A stretch of 64,000 bases of DNA from Prevotella sp. (GCA_017428055.1 JAFRRN010000032.1:1-64000); one strand, 5' to 3'. Positions 8,474 through 17,760 are shown, numbered from the stretch's first letter. Notes: generated by a model from the letters alone, not told the origin. Numbers and translations: made by a program.

Positions 8474-10651
8474 CTAACGCACAGGGCGCACGGATTGCTC
8501 GTAGTAGCGGGGACACATGTAGCCGCCCCAGTAGCTCCAAATCACGTCTACCGAAGAGAAAGACTGGAGGTAGCCATTGTACTCGCCGTCAGGCGTACAC
8601 GACCAATAATCGCCTTCTTCGCCCTCGCCGTAGAAACAGACATCCATGCGGGAGCCTGCAGCGGGGAGGAAGATTTTACAACCGTTAATCCTACTCGTGA
8701 AATTCCTGCCATACACGCCGTTCTGCGTTGTCCACACCGATGTAGTGTTATTCAAAACTTCTTTAATCTGATATAGTGTTGGAGCGGAAGCTACCTGTCC
8801 GAAAGCATAATACCCACCGTATGCCTCTGGCGTGGAAGCACCTTCATTACAGCATCGCCACTTCGTACCTGAGGGCAGCCCCAAGTCTATCCAGTGCGGG
8901 TGATGGCGTCGGGACACGAAGTGTCGATATGGCTCAACGTGTAGTCGATAGGCTCGCCATAGATAGGCTCATCGCTACCAACATATTTCACGTAGCCCAT
9001 CAGCGTGACCGTGGCGGGCGATGTGTTGCGGAAATACGCATACCGACTGTCGGTATAGGATGTGCCAAATTGCTTGAGCGATATCTCCTTATCCCTGCCG
9101 TTGGGGTCGCGATACACATACCCCCAGTCTGCCACTCCATCTATGTCATCAATGGCAACTTTCACGGAAACGTCGAAACGATAGTCATAATTAACCCCCT
9201 CATACGTGAACCCATCTTTCTTATACTGCGACTTGGTTACCTTGAAATCTTTTATTATAGGTAGCAATGCCTTCGTTTCAAAAGACTTGATCTCTCCCAT
9301 TGCAGCCACATGGTTGGTTTTTGTCCCAAAGATAAGTATAATAGTTGTATTTAGTAGAAGGCTTTAAACCATTGAAAGTGAATTCTATCATCCCTCCATC
9401 CCCGTTTATTTCCGTCTTTTTGTACCGCTCCTTGTTATTAGTGGAAGAATAAACGATAATGCCATAATCTGTATCAAAATAGACGCTCGGCGATTTCAAT
9501 ATATAAGGCCATATATATCCACGGAGAGTTACGGAATGGTGGGTCTCATCCTTATGAAGCCCTGTCTTTACACCATCCTGCACATCTCTCACAAAATCCG
9601 TTATGGTATAGGGATGTTGGATATTGCTTACAATCCTTCCTAATAAAGATGTAAGCGTAGACGCCCAACTCCCAACAACATTTGGCATACTGCTTCTCTG
9701 CCCGACATATTCTGCAACATCTGTAGGCAAATTGTCAGCAGCCCAAGGAACTGCTACTTGGTCTAAAAGGGTCATCCCACCCTGTACTCCCAATGTTATT
9801 AACACATTGTTATTTCCAGAACCATAATAATTATCGGTAAACGCATTCATATACCCGTTTTCTATGCTTTGAATCCCTTGGTAAACTGTTGCTCCGCCAA
9901 GTAGTAGGGCAGGTATTGATACGGGGGTGGATGCTCCTGCGGTCATAAATTCAGCAACGCCCGATCCTGCTATAGTAACACCACCAACAAATACAGCTCC
10001 TACACCTCCTATTACTTCAATTGCCCCACCAACCCTAACAAGCCAAGGTCTTCTGTCAATATCTGGCACAAGCCTTGCTGTTTTTACGGACATCGCCGTC
10101 GGATGGGTTACACGCAAGCTATCGTAATTGTATGATATACTGTCGGGTAATACGACTGTTAGGTTGAATGTCTCGTTGTCTATCCAGTCAAGTGTCAACC
10201 TATACTCATTCATCGTCATTTCGACGAGATAGGCATCCTCATTGAACTGGATATGGGAAAAGACAACACCCAACGAATCATCGGGGCACATCAACACCAT
10301 TTCAAGAGGCTTTTCATCATTCTCCAACTTAGTCAAAACGACTGTACCATCCTTGCACAAACGCATCTCAGACCAATCGCCGATGTCTTCTGTCAACAGC
10401 ATGCGGTCAGGAATTGACACGAAGCTGATGCTGTCTATGGAGAGGATGTTCCTAACAAAAGTCGTGTCAGGACATACTAATGTCACATCATCCTTGTTTG
10501 GCTCATCATGGGATATTTTGACAAGATTGTCAGTTATAAAACATAAGGTATCTTTTTCTTGACCATAGACAACCACACCGTATTGCGCTTTCACGTCCAT
10601 AGTCGATAAGGGACCAAGGATGAGCAAAAGGGTAAAAAATAACTTTTTCAT
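8474..10651 (-). pseudogene. Large secreted DLGLPSGTKW surface protein, broken by two frameshifts
   Basis: Three overlapping frames read as one protein if two single-base changes are corrected. The first part (10651 to 9278) starts with signal peptide MKKLFFTLLLILGPLSTMDVKAQ and includes a glycine/alanine-rich hydrophobic stretch and a fibronectin-like segment ending KPSTKYNYYTYLWDK. The frame then shifts at an A-run (T-run 9318-9322 on the plus strand); removing one base joins it to NHVAAMGEIKSFETKAL. The second shift lies at 8901-8906, where one missing A turns the expected DANHPHWIDLGLPSGTKW into a premature stop. The restored C-terminus matches the gene at 1-425. It overlaps the upstream small gene by 4 bp (ATGA). 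It is either a decaying gene or holds homopolymer sequencing errors. Confidence 0.75.
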
Positions 10652-11121
10652 CTCTTCACGATTTTAAAGGTGAGACCATTGACTGTCACGAGATACACGC
10701 CATCGTTCAAGTGGACAAGGGGGAAGGCGTATTCGCCATCGCTCTTGACGGTTTTCTTGAAGATGGAAGTGCCATTGAGGGAGGTGAGTGACACGGTACT
10801 GCCCGCCTTGAGCGAGGGGAACAGGAGCGACTCGCCGTCGAGGGTGAATGCGGCATCGTCGGCGAGGAGGCTCTTGATGCCGTCGGGGATTTGCTCATAC
10901 GTGAACTTCGCCATGTTCTCCAAGGCATAGTGGTGGGCTTCCTTGGTGGTGATGACGAGTTCAGTCTCGGTGAATGTGACTTGTGGCCTCTCGTCCAGGG
11001 CGAATGCCACATGGACTCCGTCCTTGGTCCACACCACCAACTGCGTCTTTGCCCCATCCGCGAAGGCGGGGATGTGGAGCGTCAATGCCAACAGGCAGAA
11101 TAATAAGTAATATTTCATCAT
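10648..11121 (-). CDS. Small secreted protein with type IX secretion-like tail, paralogue of 442-969
   Basis: It is 157 residues with signal peptide MMKYYLLFCLLALTLHIPAFA. A central segment reads LVVWTKDGVHVAFALDERP followed by VTFTETELVITTK, the same pattern as its paralogue. The tail has LTSLNGTSIFKK, LNDGVYLVTVNG and FKIVKR, resembling Por-type sorting signals. The stop overlaps the start of the large surface protein by 4 bp, so the pair is translationally coupled. A structured RNA with an intrinsic terminator lies just upstream and may control the pair by attenuation. Function unknown. Confidence 0.75.
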   Translation of the reverse strand: MMKYYLLFCLLALTLHIPAFADGAKTQLVVWTKDGVHVAFALDERPQVTFTETELVITTKEAHHYALENMAKFTYEQIPDGIKSLLADDAAFTLDGESLLFPSLKAGSTVSLTSLNGTSIFKKTVKSDGEYAFPLVHLNDGVYLVTVNGLTFKIVKR

Positions 11122-11186
11122 ACTGTGTTATTTGCCTATAGCCTCCCCACATTCGGCAGTTAAAGAGTAAGTTTGTTCAGATATAC

Positions 11187-11221
11187 AAAAAAGGCGTAGG
11201 AGTCTGTCTCTCTGCCTACCC
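11187..11221 (-). terminator. Intrinsic terminator within the leader of the surface-protein cassette
   Basis: On the minus strand GGTAGG and CCTACGCC form a stem, followed immediately by TTTTTTG. It lies 66 bp upstream of the ATG at 11121, so transcription must read through it to express the cassette. Confidence 0.55.
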
Positions 11222-11463
11222 TGGAACCAAAGGCCTTCGCATTGCCCACATCACACAGGATAGACAACGCAGTTAGCCCACGCCAGCACGTACTATATAA
11301 TAAAATAAGGTATATAGAAACGCACCACGCAGACGCTTCGTTGCCATCTGCCTGTTGTGATGTTAAGAGTTTGCGAAGTTCTTGGTTCACAACGACAGGC
11401 GTTCGAAAACGTCTCTCTTATATATAAGACCGCCCTCTTCGCCCACATTGGGCTAAAAGCGAT
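11187..11463 (-). ncRNA. Candidate structured leader RNA or small RNA ending in an intrinsic terminator
   Basis: Read on the minus strand, this follows a TATATTTG box at 11475-11468 and ends in a hairpin plus T-run at 11187-11221. It contains several paired elements: GCCTGT plus TTGTGA pairing with TCACAACAGGC (about 11 bp), GAAGCG with CGTTTC, TATATA with TATATA, and CTATCCTG with CAGGGTAG (8 bp with one G-U). No plausible protein is encoded. It sits directly before the surface-protein cassette at 11121, so it may be an attenuating 5' leader, or an independent RNA with readthrough. The ends are estimates. Confidence 0.5.
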
Positions 11464-11467
11464 GTTG

Positions 11468-11475
11468 CAAATATA
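11468..11475 (-). promoter_or_regulatory. -7 promoter box TATATTTG for the leader RNA
   Basis: TATATTTG on the minus strand fits TAnnTTTG. No convincing -33 TTG was seen at the normal spacing. Confidence 0.45.
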
Positions 11476-11546
11476 AGAAAAAGAATTGATATATGAAAAA
11501 TAAATGCTGTTTTTTTCAAGCACTTGTTCGGGAGCAACAATCTTTT

Positions 11547-11634
11547 CCTCTCGGTTTTGTCAGAAAAAGGGCAATTATTCCTCTCGGTTTTGTCAGAAAA
11601 AGGGCAATTATTCCTCTCGGTTTTGTCAGAAAAG
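11547..11634. repeat. 33-bp tandem repeat before the DUF4143 ATPase gene
   Basis: CCTCTCGGTTTTGTCAGAAA starts at 11547, 11580 and 11613. The first two units are followed by AAGGGCAATTATT and are identical; the third stops after about 22 bp. The period is exactly 33 bp, so it can also be read as an 11-residue peptide repeat in two frames, but those frames have no start context or known homologue. It lies about 75 bp before the ATPase start and may be a regulatory array. Confidence 0.8.
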
Positions 11635-11707
11635 ATAGATTATTCCTGTTTATCTCAAAGAAAATGCCTACTTTTGCACCAGCTTAATAACAATATTAGA
11701 GAGAATT

Positions 11708-13108
11708 ATGTATATAGAGCGGTCAATTGATGCCCTTCTACTTGAATGGAAGAATAGCAGAAGCCTAAAGCCTTTACTGCTACGCGGCGCACGTCAAGTT
11801 GGAAAGTCGTGGGCTGTAGAACATCTGGGCGAGAGTTTCGACTACTTCATAGAAGTCAACTTTGAGAAGCGTCCTGACATGAAGGAAGTGTTTGAGAAAG
11901 TACATGATATCCATGAACTTACCAATAGCCTTAGTATTCTTTACAACAAGCCTGTAGAGCCAGGCAAGACTTTAATTTTCCTCGACGAGATTCAAGACTC
12001 CATCGATGCCATAAGAAGCCTCTGGTCATTCAAAGAAGATTTCCCCGGGCTGCACGTCATTGCGGCAGGCTCCCTATTAGAGTTCGCTTTAAAAGAGTTG
12101 CCTTCTTTTGGCGTTGGCAGAATACGCTCATTGTTTGTCTATCCGTTTTCGTTTGACGAGTTCCTGATTGCAGAGGGGAAATCGTCATGGGTAAAAGCCA
12201 AGAAGAATGCAAGCATCAAGAAGCCGTTGCTCACCTCTCTTCACAATGATTTGGTGCAACATTATCGTACATTCTTAATGGTTGGTGGAATGCCCGCCAG
12301 CGTAGCTGCATGGATAAGCAGCCATGACTACAGGCAATGCCAAACAGAGCTTGACGACATCCAGCTCACCTACTATGACGACTTTGTTAAATATGCCAAG
12401 AAGGTTGACCCAACGCTGCTCCGAAACACCTTGCAGAGTGTGATACTCCAGATAGGCAATAAGTTCGTATACAGCAAAGTGGAGGGAGCCTACCGTGCAG
12501 AGGAGGTGAAAAAGGCATTGGGACTGCTATGTGATGCAGGCATCATCAAGCGTGTCTGCCATACAGCAGCCAACGGCCTTCCACTTGGCGCAGAGACGAA
12601 TGACAAGTTCCGCAAGTATATCTATCTTGACAGTGGCCTGCTTCTGCGTATCCTTGACATGGATTTGGGTAGTGCCCGACAACTCACTGAGCTGATTATT
12701 TCCGGAACTGCCGAGGATTTGGTCAACAAAGGTGGCCTGGCAGAGATGGTTCTAGGTTGGGAATTGGTGAAATATAACAATCCTCGTTCACAACACGACC
12801 TCTACTATTGGGAAAACACGGCCGAGGGAACACGCTCAGAGGTAGATTACATTATTGCCCGTGACATGAAGGTTTTGCCTATTGAGTGCAAGGCTGGCAC
12901 AAGTGGAAAGATGAAGAGCCTACATGTATTTATGCGACAGAAACACTTAACAGATGCCATACGCTGCTCATTAGAGAACTTCTCTCTGTTGGAAGGCCAT
13001 GACAAGAAAGATGAGGACGCACTGCGACGTATCGCGATAAATCCTTTATATGCTGTCTCCTGCTTGTATCATTCAAATACTCCTTCCCTACCCTTCACAT
13101 TAGCGTAG
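11708..13108 (+). CDS. AAA-family ATPase with C-terminal DUF4143 domain
   Basis: The 466-residue protein has a Walker A motif GARQVGKS near residue 27 and a Walker B LIFLDEIQ near 90, followed by AAGSLLEFAL and the MVGGMPASV segment. The C-terminal part is DUF4143, with a restriction-enzyme-like SEVDYIIARDMKVLPIECK segment near 380-400. This family is very common and often mobile in Bacteroidota; its cellular role is not established. It stands alone on the plus strand, 560 bp from its left neighbour, behind the 33-bp repeat array. The last residues (HSNTPSLPFTLA) look atypical and may be a drifted C-terminus. Confidence 0.9.
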   Translation: MYIERSIDALLLEWKNSRSLKPLLLRGARQVGKSWAVEHLGESFDYFIEVNFEKRPDMKEVFEKVHDIHELTNSLSILYNKPVEPGKTLIFLDEIQDSIDAIRSLWSFKEDFPGLHVIAAGSLLEFALKELPSFGVGRIRSLFVYPFSFDEFLIAEGKSSWVKAKKNASIKKPLLTSLHNDLVQHYRTFLMVGGMPASVAAWISSHDYRQCQTELDDIQLTYYDDFVKYAKKVDPTLLRNTLQSVILQIGNKFVYSKVEGAYRAEEVKKALGLLCDAGIIKRVCHTAANGLPLGAETNDKFRKYIYLDSGLLLRILDMDLGSARQLTELIISGTAEDLVNKGGLAEMVLGWELVKYNNPRSQHDLYYWENTAEGTRSEVDYIIARDMKVLPIECKAGTSGKMKSLHVFMRQKHLTDAIRCSLENFSLLEGHDKKDEDALRRIAINPLYAVSCLYHSNTPSLPFTLA

Positions 13109-13193
13109 CCATATTCATATTCGGTGTCCAACATTATCATTGATGAAAATGGGTAACCCGACGAACCGTATGATCCTAAGGTGAAAAGGGCAT

Positions 13194-13226
13194 AAAAAAA
13201 GCGATGGCCTGTCCCAGGTGATCGCT
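13194..13226 (-). terminator. Intrinsic terminator of the maf operon
   Basis: On the minus strand, AGCGAT and ATCGCT form the base of a stem that continues through CCTG and CAGG, followed by TTTTTTT. It lies about 80 bp past the maf stop codon. It also faces the end of the ATPase gene and could work in both directions. Confidence 0.7.
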
Positions 13227-13306
13227 CCAATCTTCAAATAGGTATTAGTTTTTTAAGGTAAAAAGATTGTTTTCAGGATAACGTATGCAAAGGTAATCCT
13301 TTTTTT

Positions 13307-13921
13307 CTAAACGGCAAAACTTTTGCCCTCTTTTTGTGAAAAATTATTTACATTTATCCCGAATTGCGCGCTCAATTCATCATAAATCCGCTGCACGGGA
13401 AACCCCATGACATTGAAATAACTGCCTTTCAGCGCGGTCACTCCCACATAGCCGATCCATTCCTGTATGCCGTAGGCTCCCGCCTTGTCAAGGGGTTGGT
13501 AATGGGTGATGTAATAGTCAATCTCATCATCGGATAGAGACTTGAAAGTGACCTCGGAAACGACGGCGAACAGGCGTTGCAGCTCCGTGGAAGTGAGGCA
13601 TACGCCGGTGATGACCTTGTGGGACTTGCCGCTCAATGCCCGCAACATCCTACGGGCATCGGCATCATCGACGGGCTTTCCCAATATCTCATTGTCCAAG
13701 ACTACCACGGTATCTGCCGTCAACACAATCTCATCGTCGGCGACTTGGTAGGCATCGGCTTTCTCCTTGGCGATGTATTGGGGAATCTCCTCCACGGACA
13801 GGCCGTCGGGATAGGACTCATCGATGCCCTCCAATACCTTCACCTCAAAGGGAATGTCAAGCCCCGCGAGGAGTTCCCTCCTACGTGGGGAGTTGCTTGA
13901 TAATATAATCTTCTTCATCAT
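13307..13921 (-). CDS. maf: Maf family nucleoside triphosphate pyrophosphatase
   Basis: The start is set at the paired ATGs at 13921/13918, which give MMKKIILSSNSPRRRELL; the longer open frame overlaps the upstream gene without family similarity. It shows the Maf signature SNSPRRRELL, the ADTVV segment with its catalytic-type aspartate, and KAGAYGIQEW. Maf proteins hydrolyse canonical or modified nucleoside triphosphates and are linked to division control. It lies 28 bp after kdsC and is the last gene of a three-gene leftward operon ending in the terminator at 13194-13226. Confidence 0.92.
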   Translation of the reverse strand: MMKKIILSSNSPRRRELLAGLDIPFEVKVLEGIDESYPDGLSVEEIPQYIAKEKADAYQVADDEIVLTADTVVVLDNEILGKPVDDADARRMLRALSGKSHKVITGVCLTSTELQRLFAVVSEVTFKSLSDDEIDYYITHYQPLDKAGAYGIQEWIGYVGVTALKGSYFNVMGFPVQRIYDELSAQFGINVNNFSQKEGKSFAV

Positions 13922-13949
13922 TGATTCTCTTAAAAAAACATGTCCATGC

Positions 13950-14465
13950 TCACCAGCCAAACGCCCTGTCGTCTGCCATCCATTTTCCCTGTGCACGGAG
14001 GACTTTTTCTATCACCTCGCGACAGCATCCATGCCCTCCCTTGCGCTGACTGACATAGACGCAGACCTCCTTCACCTCATGGCAAGCGTCGGCGGGACAG
14101 CATGGGCAGCCACACCGTTTGAGTACTTCATAATCAGGGATGTCATCGCCCATATACATCACCTCCTCATCCGTAAGGGCATACTTTGCAAGAAACTCAT
14201 CATACGTCTTGACCTTCACGGCACATTGCATATAGATGTCCTCCACGCCAAGCCGCTCATAGCGCAAGCGCACGGCATCGGTGTTGCCTCCCGTAAGGAT
14301 GACGATGCGCAGCCCCATCTTCATCGCAAGTTGGATGGCATACCCATCCTTGATGTTCACCGTGCGAAGCGGCTCGCCGTCGGATGCCAATACGACGGTC
14401 TCAGACGACAGCACGCCATCGACATCAAAGACGATTGCCTTGATTTTCTTCAAGTCATAGTTCAT
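13950..14465 (-). CDS. kdsC: KdsC-like HAD phosphatase (KDO 8-phosphate phosphatase)
   Basis: The start at 14465 gives [20 protein letters not shown], with the HAD nucleophile motif [12 protein letters not shown] (motif II) and [11 protein letters not shown] (motif IV) follow. At 171 residues with no cap domain it fits the tetrameric KdsC-type group that releases phosphate from 3-deoxy-manno-octulosonate 8-phosphate for lipopolysaccharide. The sister N-acylneuraminate phosphatases are hard to exclude by eye. It starts 2 bp after the nitroreductase stop. Confidence 0.85.
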   Translation of the reverse strand: MNYDLKKIKAIVFDVDGVLSSETVVLASDGEPLRTVNIKDGYAIQLAMKMGLRIVILTGGNTDAVRLRYERLGVEDIYMQCAVKVKTYDEFLAKYALTDEEVMYMGDDIPDYEVLKRCGCPCCPADACHEVKEVCVYVSQRKGGHGCCREVIEKVLRAQGKWMADDRAFGW

Positions 14466-14467
14466 GT

Positions 14468-14995
14468 TCAATACTGATCTATATGAACGTTCTCCCACTT
14501 CAGTCGTTCCTCGTTTTGCGGCTTGCGCTCGTCAGCCTTATGCCCGAAGGCGAGGATGCACAACACCCGATGGCTCTCGGGGATGCCCAGGATGCCACGG
14601 ATCACCGCCTCCGACGACGTGCCGTCCGTGAGTGTGTAGTTTTTCATCTGTGCCCAGCAGGAGCCAAGCCCCAAGTCCTCCGCTTGGTATTGCATGGTGA
14701 CGGCGGCGATGGAGCAATCCTCAATCCAACATTCATCCTCCTCGGGGTTGGCAGACACGACGATGGCGAGCGGCGCACCGCCGACAAACTCCGCATATTG
14801 CTCTTTTGCATCCGCCAGTTTCTGCAGGTTCACCTTGTCATCCACGACGACGAAATGCCACGAGCGGCGGTTCTTCGACGTGGGAGACATCAGTCCTGCC
14901 CTGACGATCAACCTCACCTCCTCCGATGTCAGCGGCTCATCGGTAAACTTACGGTGACTACGGCGCATCTGCACCAATTCCTTAAAATCATTCAT
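14468..14995 (-). CDS. Nitroreductase family FMN-dependent oxidoreductase
   Basis: The 175-residue protein has the typical N-terminus [17 protein letters not shown], then [15 protein letters not shown], a central [17 protein letters not shown] and the late [16 protein letters not shown]. These are hallmarks of the small FMN-binding nitroreductase fold. The natural substrate cannot be told from sequence. It is the first gene of the operon with kdsC and maf. Confidence 0.88.
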   Translation of the reverse strand: MNDFKELVQMRRSHRKFTDEPLTSEEVRLIVRAGLMSPTSKNRRSWHFVVVDDKVNLQKLADAKEQYAEFVGGAPLAIVVSANPEEDECWIEDCSIAAVTMQYQAEDLGLGSCWAQMKNYTLTDGTSSEAVIRGILGIPESHRVLCILAFGHKADERKPQNEERLKWENVHIDQY

Positions 14996-15069
14996 TTGGT
15001 ATATGTTTTATATTTCTCCTTATCTCTTACAATTTGTTATGAAATGAACACAATTTTTTTTAATATTTA

Positions 15070-15148
15070 TTGTAGGGGCTAATCAGAGTATCCGCCCGTA
15101 AACAAACCCATCATGTGTGCGGGCGGATACGCAGATCCGCCCCTACAA
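15070..15148. repeat. 79-bp terminal-inverted-repeat element, copy C (diverged)
   Basis: It begins TTGTAGGGGCTAATCAGAG and ends GATCCGCCCCTACAA. The arms pair further inward (TATCCGCCCG with CGGGCGGATA), making a long hairpin. It shares the outer ends with copies A and B but has a different centre, so it belongs to the same element family. Confidence 0.75.
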
Positions 15149-15232
15149 CTTACAATCTATTATCATATCATTATAAATTGAATCATAACTTATCTCATTT
15201 ATCCGCAAAGGTAATAACTTTTCAACAAATTC

Positions 15233-15263
15233 TTGTCGTTTTGTTAAAGATTTATTATTTTTG
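15233..15263 (+). promoter_or_regulatory. Promoter of the FemAB/GNAT-like gene, possibly giving a leaderless mRNA
   Basis: TTG at 15233-15235 and TATTTTTG at 15256-15263 are 20 bp apart, matching the Bacteroidota consensus. The ATG at 15268 is only 4 bp after the -7 box, so the transcript would have almost no leader. It rules out the longer open frame that begins at 15115. Confidence 0.6.
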
Positions 15264-15267
15264 TGGC

Positions 15268-16242
15268 ATGATAACCCAAGTCCAAATCATTTCCAAAAGC
15301 GAGGAATTGCCACAGATGGAATGTCGCAATTTCTTCCATAGCGTGGAAATGTTCAAAATCGTCGAGAAGACCCCGCGCCACAAGCCCTTCATGGTCATTG
15401 CACGGCGCAAGGACGGGAGCGTCGCCGCCCACATGTTTGCCTGTACGCGGCGGCATCACTCGTGGATTCCGCCCTACCTAATAACCCAGGGGCGCATCTA
15501 TGGCGAGGGAGAATACGACGATGACGTGGACAAGGACGAGATGTTTGCCGAGATGCTGGAGTGTATCACCAAGACTTTCAAGCGCAAGCTATGCCTTTAC
15601 ACGGAGTTTAGCGACATCAGCACCAAGATGTTTGGCTACAAACACTTCCGCGCCAACGACTATTTCCCCGTCAATTGGCAAGAGGTACACAACTCGCTGC
15701 ATAGCATGGCTCCCGAGAAACGCCTCGACGACAAGGTGGCGGAGGAGATTCGGAAGGCACAGGAGGCGGGTGTCATCACCCGAGAGGTGGAGAACGAAGA
15801 GGAGCTTCATCGTTTCTACAAGCTGCTCAAGAACTTCTACCGCATGAAGATCCGCCGCTTCCTGCCCCCCGAGGAGATGTATGCCACGCTCAGCCAAAGC
15901 GACAACGCCCGCATCTTCATCACCATCTACAAGGAGAAGATCATCGGCGGGTGCGCCTGCCTCTATTCCGACGGCAACGCCTTCCTATGGTATATCGCCA
16001 CACGAAGGAAGACTTACGCCCACGTCTACCCCGAGACGATCACGATGTGGCACGCCATCCAACATGCTTACGAGCACCATTACGCCCACATCAACTTCCT
16101 TGACGTGGGCCTACCCTATAAGAGCAACAAGTTCAGGAAGTTCATACTCAACTTCGGAGGCAAGCCCGTGGCGAAATATCGGTGGTTCAGGTTTACCCTG
16201 CCGTGGGTAAACGACCTCTGTTCTTGGTTCTTTAACAAGTGA
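15268..16242 (+). CDS. FemAB/GNAT-like acyltransferase-type protein
   Basis: The start MITQVQIISKSEELPQ at 15268 is supported by the promoter just upstream. The 324-residue protein resembles GNAT/FemAB-type acyltransferases: the C-terminal half has FITIYKEKIIGGCACLYSD, then AFLWYIATRR, and the late HINFLDVGLPYKSNKFRKF. It has no signal peptide or membrane segment. Such proteins transfer acyl or aminoacyl groups; the substrate here is unknown. It is a single-gene unit that converges with the symporter genes to the right. Confidence 0.55.
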   Translation: MITQVQIISKSEELPQMECRNFFHSVEMFKIVEKTPRHKPFMVIARRKDGSVAAHMFACTRRHHSWIPPYLITQGRIYGEGEYDDDVDKDEMFAEMLECITKTFKRKLCLYTEFSDISTKMFGYKHFRANDYFPVNWQEVHNSLHSMAPEKRLDDKVAEEIRKAQEAGVITREVENEEELHRFYKLLKNFYRMKIRRFLPPEEMYATLSQSDNARIFITIYKEKIIGGCACLYSDGNAFLWYIATRRKTYAHVYPETITMWHAIQHAYEHHYAHINFLDVGLPYKSNKFRKFILNFGGKPVAKYRWFRFTLPWVNDLCSWFFNK

Positions 16243-16395
16243 CCACTGCCCGTTTTTTTGCCCCCTTGGCATACACGTACACCTTTCCTTTCTATCCCTC
16301 TTCCACCCTCCTTGCATCCTTGGCAATCCAGAGATGTGGCATCTGCATTTGATATATGCGGCATATACCAAACCTAAACCATATAGTTAGATTGT

Positions 16396-17760
16396 CTAAA
16401 TGATACCCAACTGGTGGAGGAATACCGCCATAATGCAGACGGGACAGATGAAACGCACGGCGAAAAGCCATACTTGGAAAAATGTACCACGCAATGTTCC
16501 CCAGTTGGTATACTCATCAAGCACAACTTGCTTGGGCACATACCAACCGATGAAGAGGCACGTGAGGAACGAGCCGAGCGGCAAGAGGAACTGCGCGGTG
16601 AGGTGGTCGCAGAAGTCGAGGAAAGGCATTCCAAGGAGCGACAGCCCCTCTACCGCGCCCATCGACAACGAGCAGAAGATGCCGATGACGCAACAGACAA
16701 TGGTCTCTATCCATGCGCCGCGCTGGCGAGTGGTGTGCAACTCCTCGTAAAAGAATGCCGTGCCGATCTCGTGCATGGAAATCGTGGAGGTCAAAGCCGC
16801 CAATGCCAACAGCCCATAGAACAAGATAGAGATGACATAGCCCACTCCTATAATCCCCGAGAATGCCTGTTGGAACACGTTAGGCAGCGTGATGAAGATG
16901 AGCGACGGTCCGCTGTCGGGGTTGACTCCCACGGAGAAAGCCGACGGGAATATCATCAGTCCCGCGAGGATGGCGATGAGCGTGTCGATGAGGGCAATCT
17001 GGAACGCCGACTTCATGAGGTTGGTCTGTCGGCTGAAATACGATGCGTAGGTGCAGAGACATGCCGTGCCGAGGGAAAGGGAGAAGAATGCCTGCCCCAT
17101 CGCCTCCAATAAGACGCTGCGGTTGACCTTGGAGAAGTCGGGATTGAACAGGAAATCGACACCTCTCATTGCCCCGGGCAACATACATGATGCCACCACG
17201 ATGACAATCATCAACACAAAGAGCGTGGGCATCAATAGGTTGGACGCCTTCTCGATGCCGTTTCTCACGCCGTGTACCACGACATAATGCGTGATCAGGA
17301 TAAAGGCGATTGTCCACAATGTGGGCTTAATGGGGTCGGAAGAGAATGCCTGGAAATAGGTGGTAACATAATTGGTATCGCCCGTCAGTTGCCCTGCTAT
17401 CGACGCATAGAGGTATTGGAGGCACCATCCTGCCACCACGGCATAGAATCCCAGGATGATCATCGACGTGATGACACCCATATATCCCACCACTTGCCAT
17501 GGTTTGCCACGCGATAATGCCTTGTAGGCACGGGCGGCATTGGCGGCGGAATGTCTGCCGATGATAAACTCACTCATCATGCCGGGTATACCTAACAAGA
17601 AGATAAACACGAAATAAACCAGGATGAAAGCCGCCCCGCCATTCTGCCCTGTCATATAGGGAAAGCGCCAGATATTGCCCAAGCCCACCGCAGAGCCCGC
17701 CGTGGCGAGGATAACCCCTATCTTCGTACCGAAATTTCCCCTGTCAGATTGACTTCCCAT
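16396..17760 (-). CDS. Sodium:neurotransmitter symporter (NSS) family transporter
   Basis: The 454-residue membrane protein begins with the NSS signature: GVILATAGSAVGLGNIWRFP around the unwound first helix, then GGAAFILVYFVFIFLLGIPGM. About twelve hydrophobic segments are spread over its length. It would import an amino acid or related solute with sodium, as in LeuT and MhsT. A second copy (17820-19178) lies 59 bp upstream and reads into it, so they form an operon of two paralogues. The substrate cannot be told by eye. Confidence 0.9.
   Translation of the reverse strand: MGSQSDRGNFGTKIGVILATAGSAVGLGNIWRFPYMTGQNGGAAFILVYFVFIFLLGIPGMMSEFIIGRHSAANAARAYKALSRGKPWQVVGYMGVITSMIILGFYAVVAGWCLQYLYASIAGQLTGDTNYVTTYFQAFSSDPIKPTLWTIAFILITHYVVVHGVRNGIEKASNLLMPTLFVLMIVIVVASCMLPGAMRGVDFLFNPDFSKVNRSVLLEAMGQAFFSLSLGTACLCTYASYFSRQTNLMKSAFQIALIDTLIAILAGLMIFPSAFSVGVNPDSGPSLIFITLPNVFQQAFSGIIGVGYVISILFYGLLALAALTSTISMHEIGTAFFYEELHTTRQRGAWIETIVCCVIGIFCSLSMGAVEGLSLLGMPFLDFCDHLTAQFLLPLGSFLTCLFIGWYVPKQVVLDEYTNWGTLRGTFFQVWLFAVRFICPVCIMAVFLHQLGII

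Noticed and set aside
11160-11390. 76-codon minus-strand frame
   Set aside because: It covers the structured RNA; its protein has no domain and the helices explain the sequence better.
11493-11730. Two frames with an 11-residue repeat (PLGFVRKRAII in one frame)
   Set aside because: They arise only because the 33-bp DNA repeat is a multiple of three; no start context or homologue.
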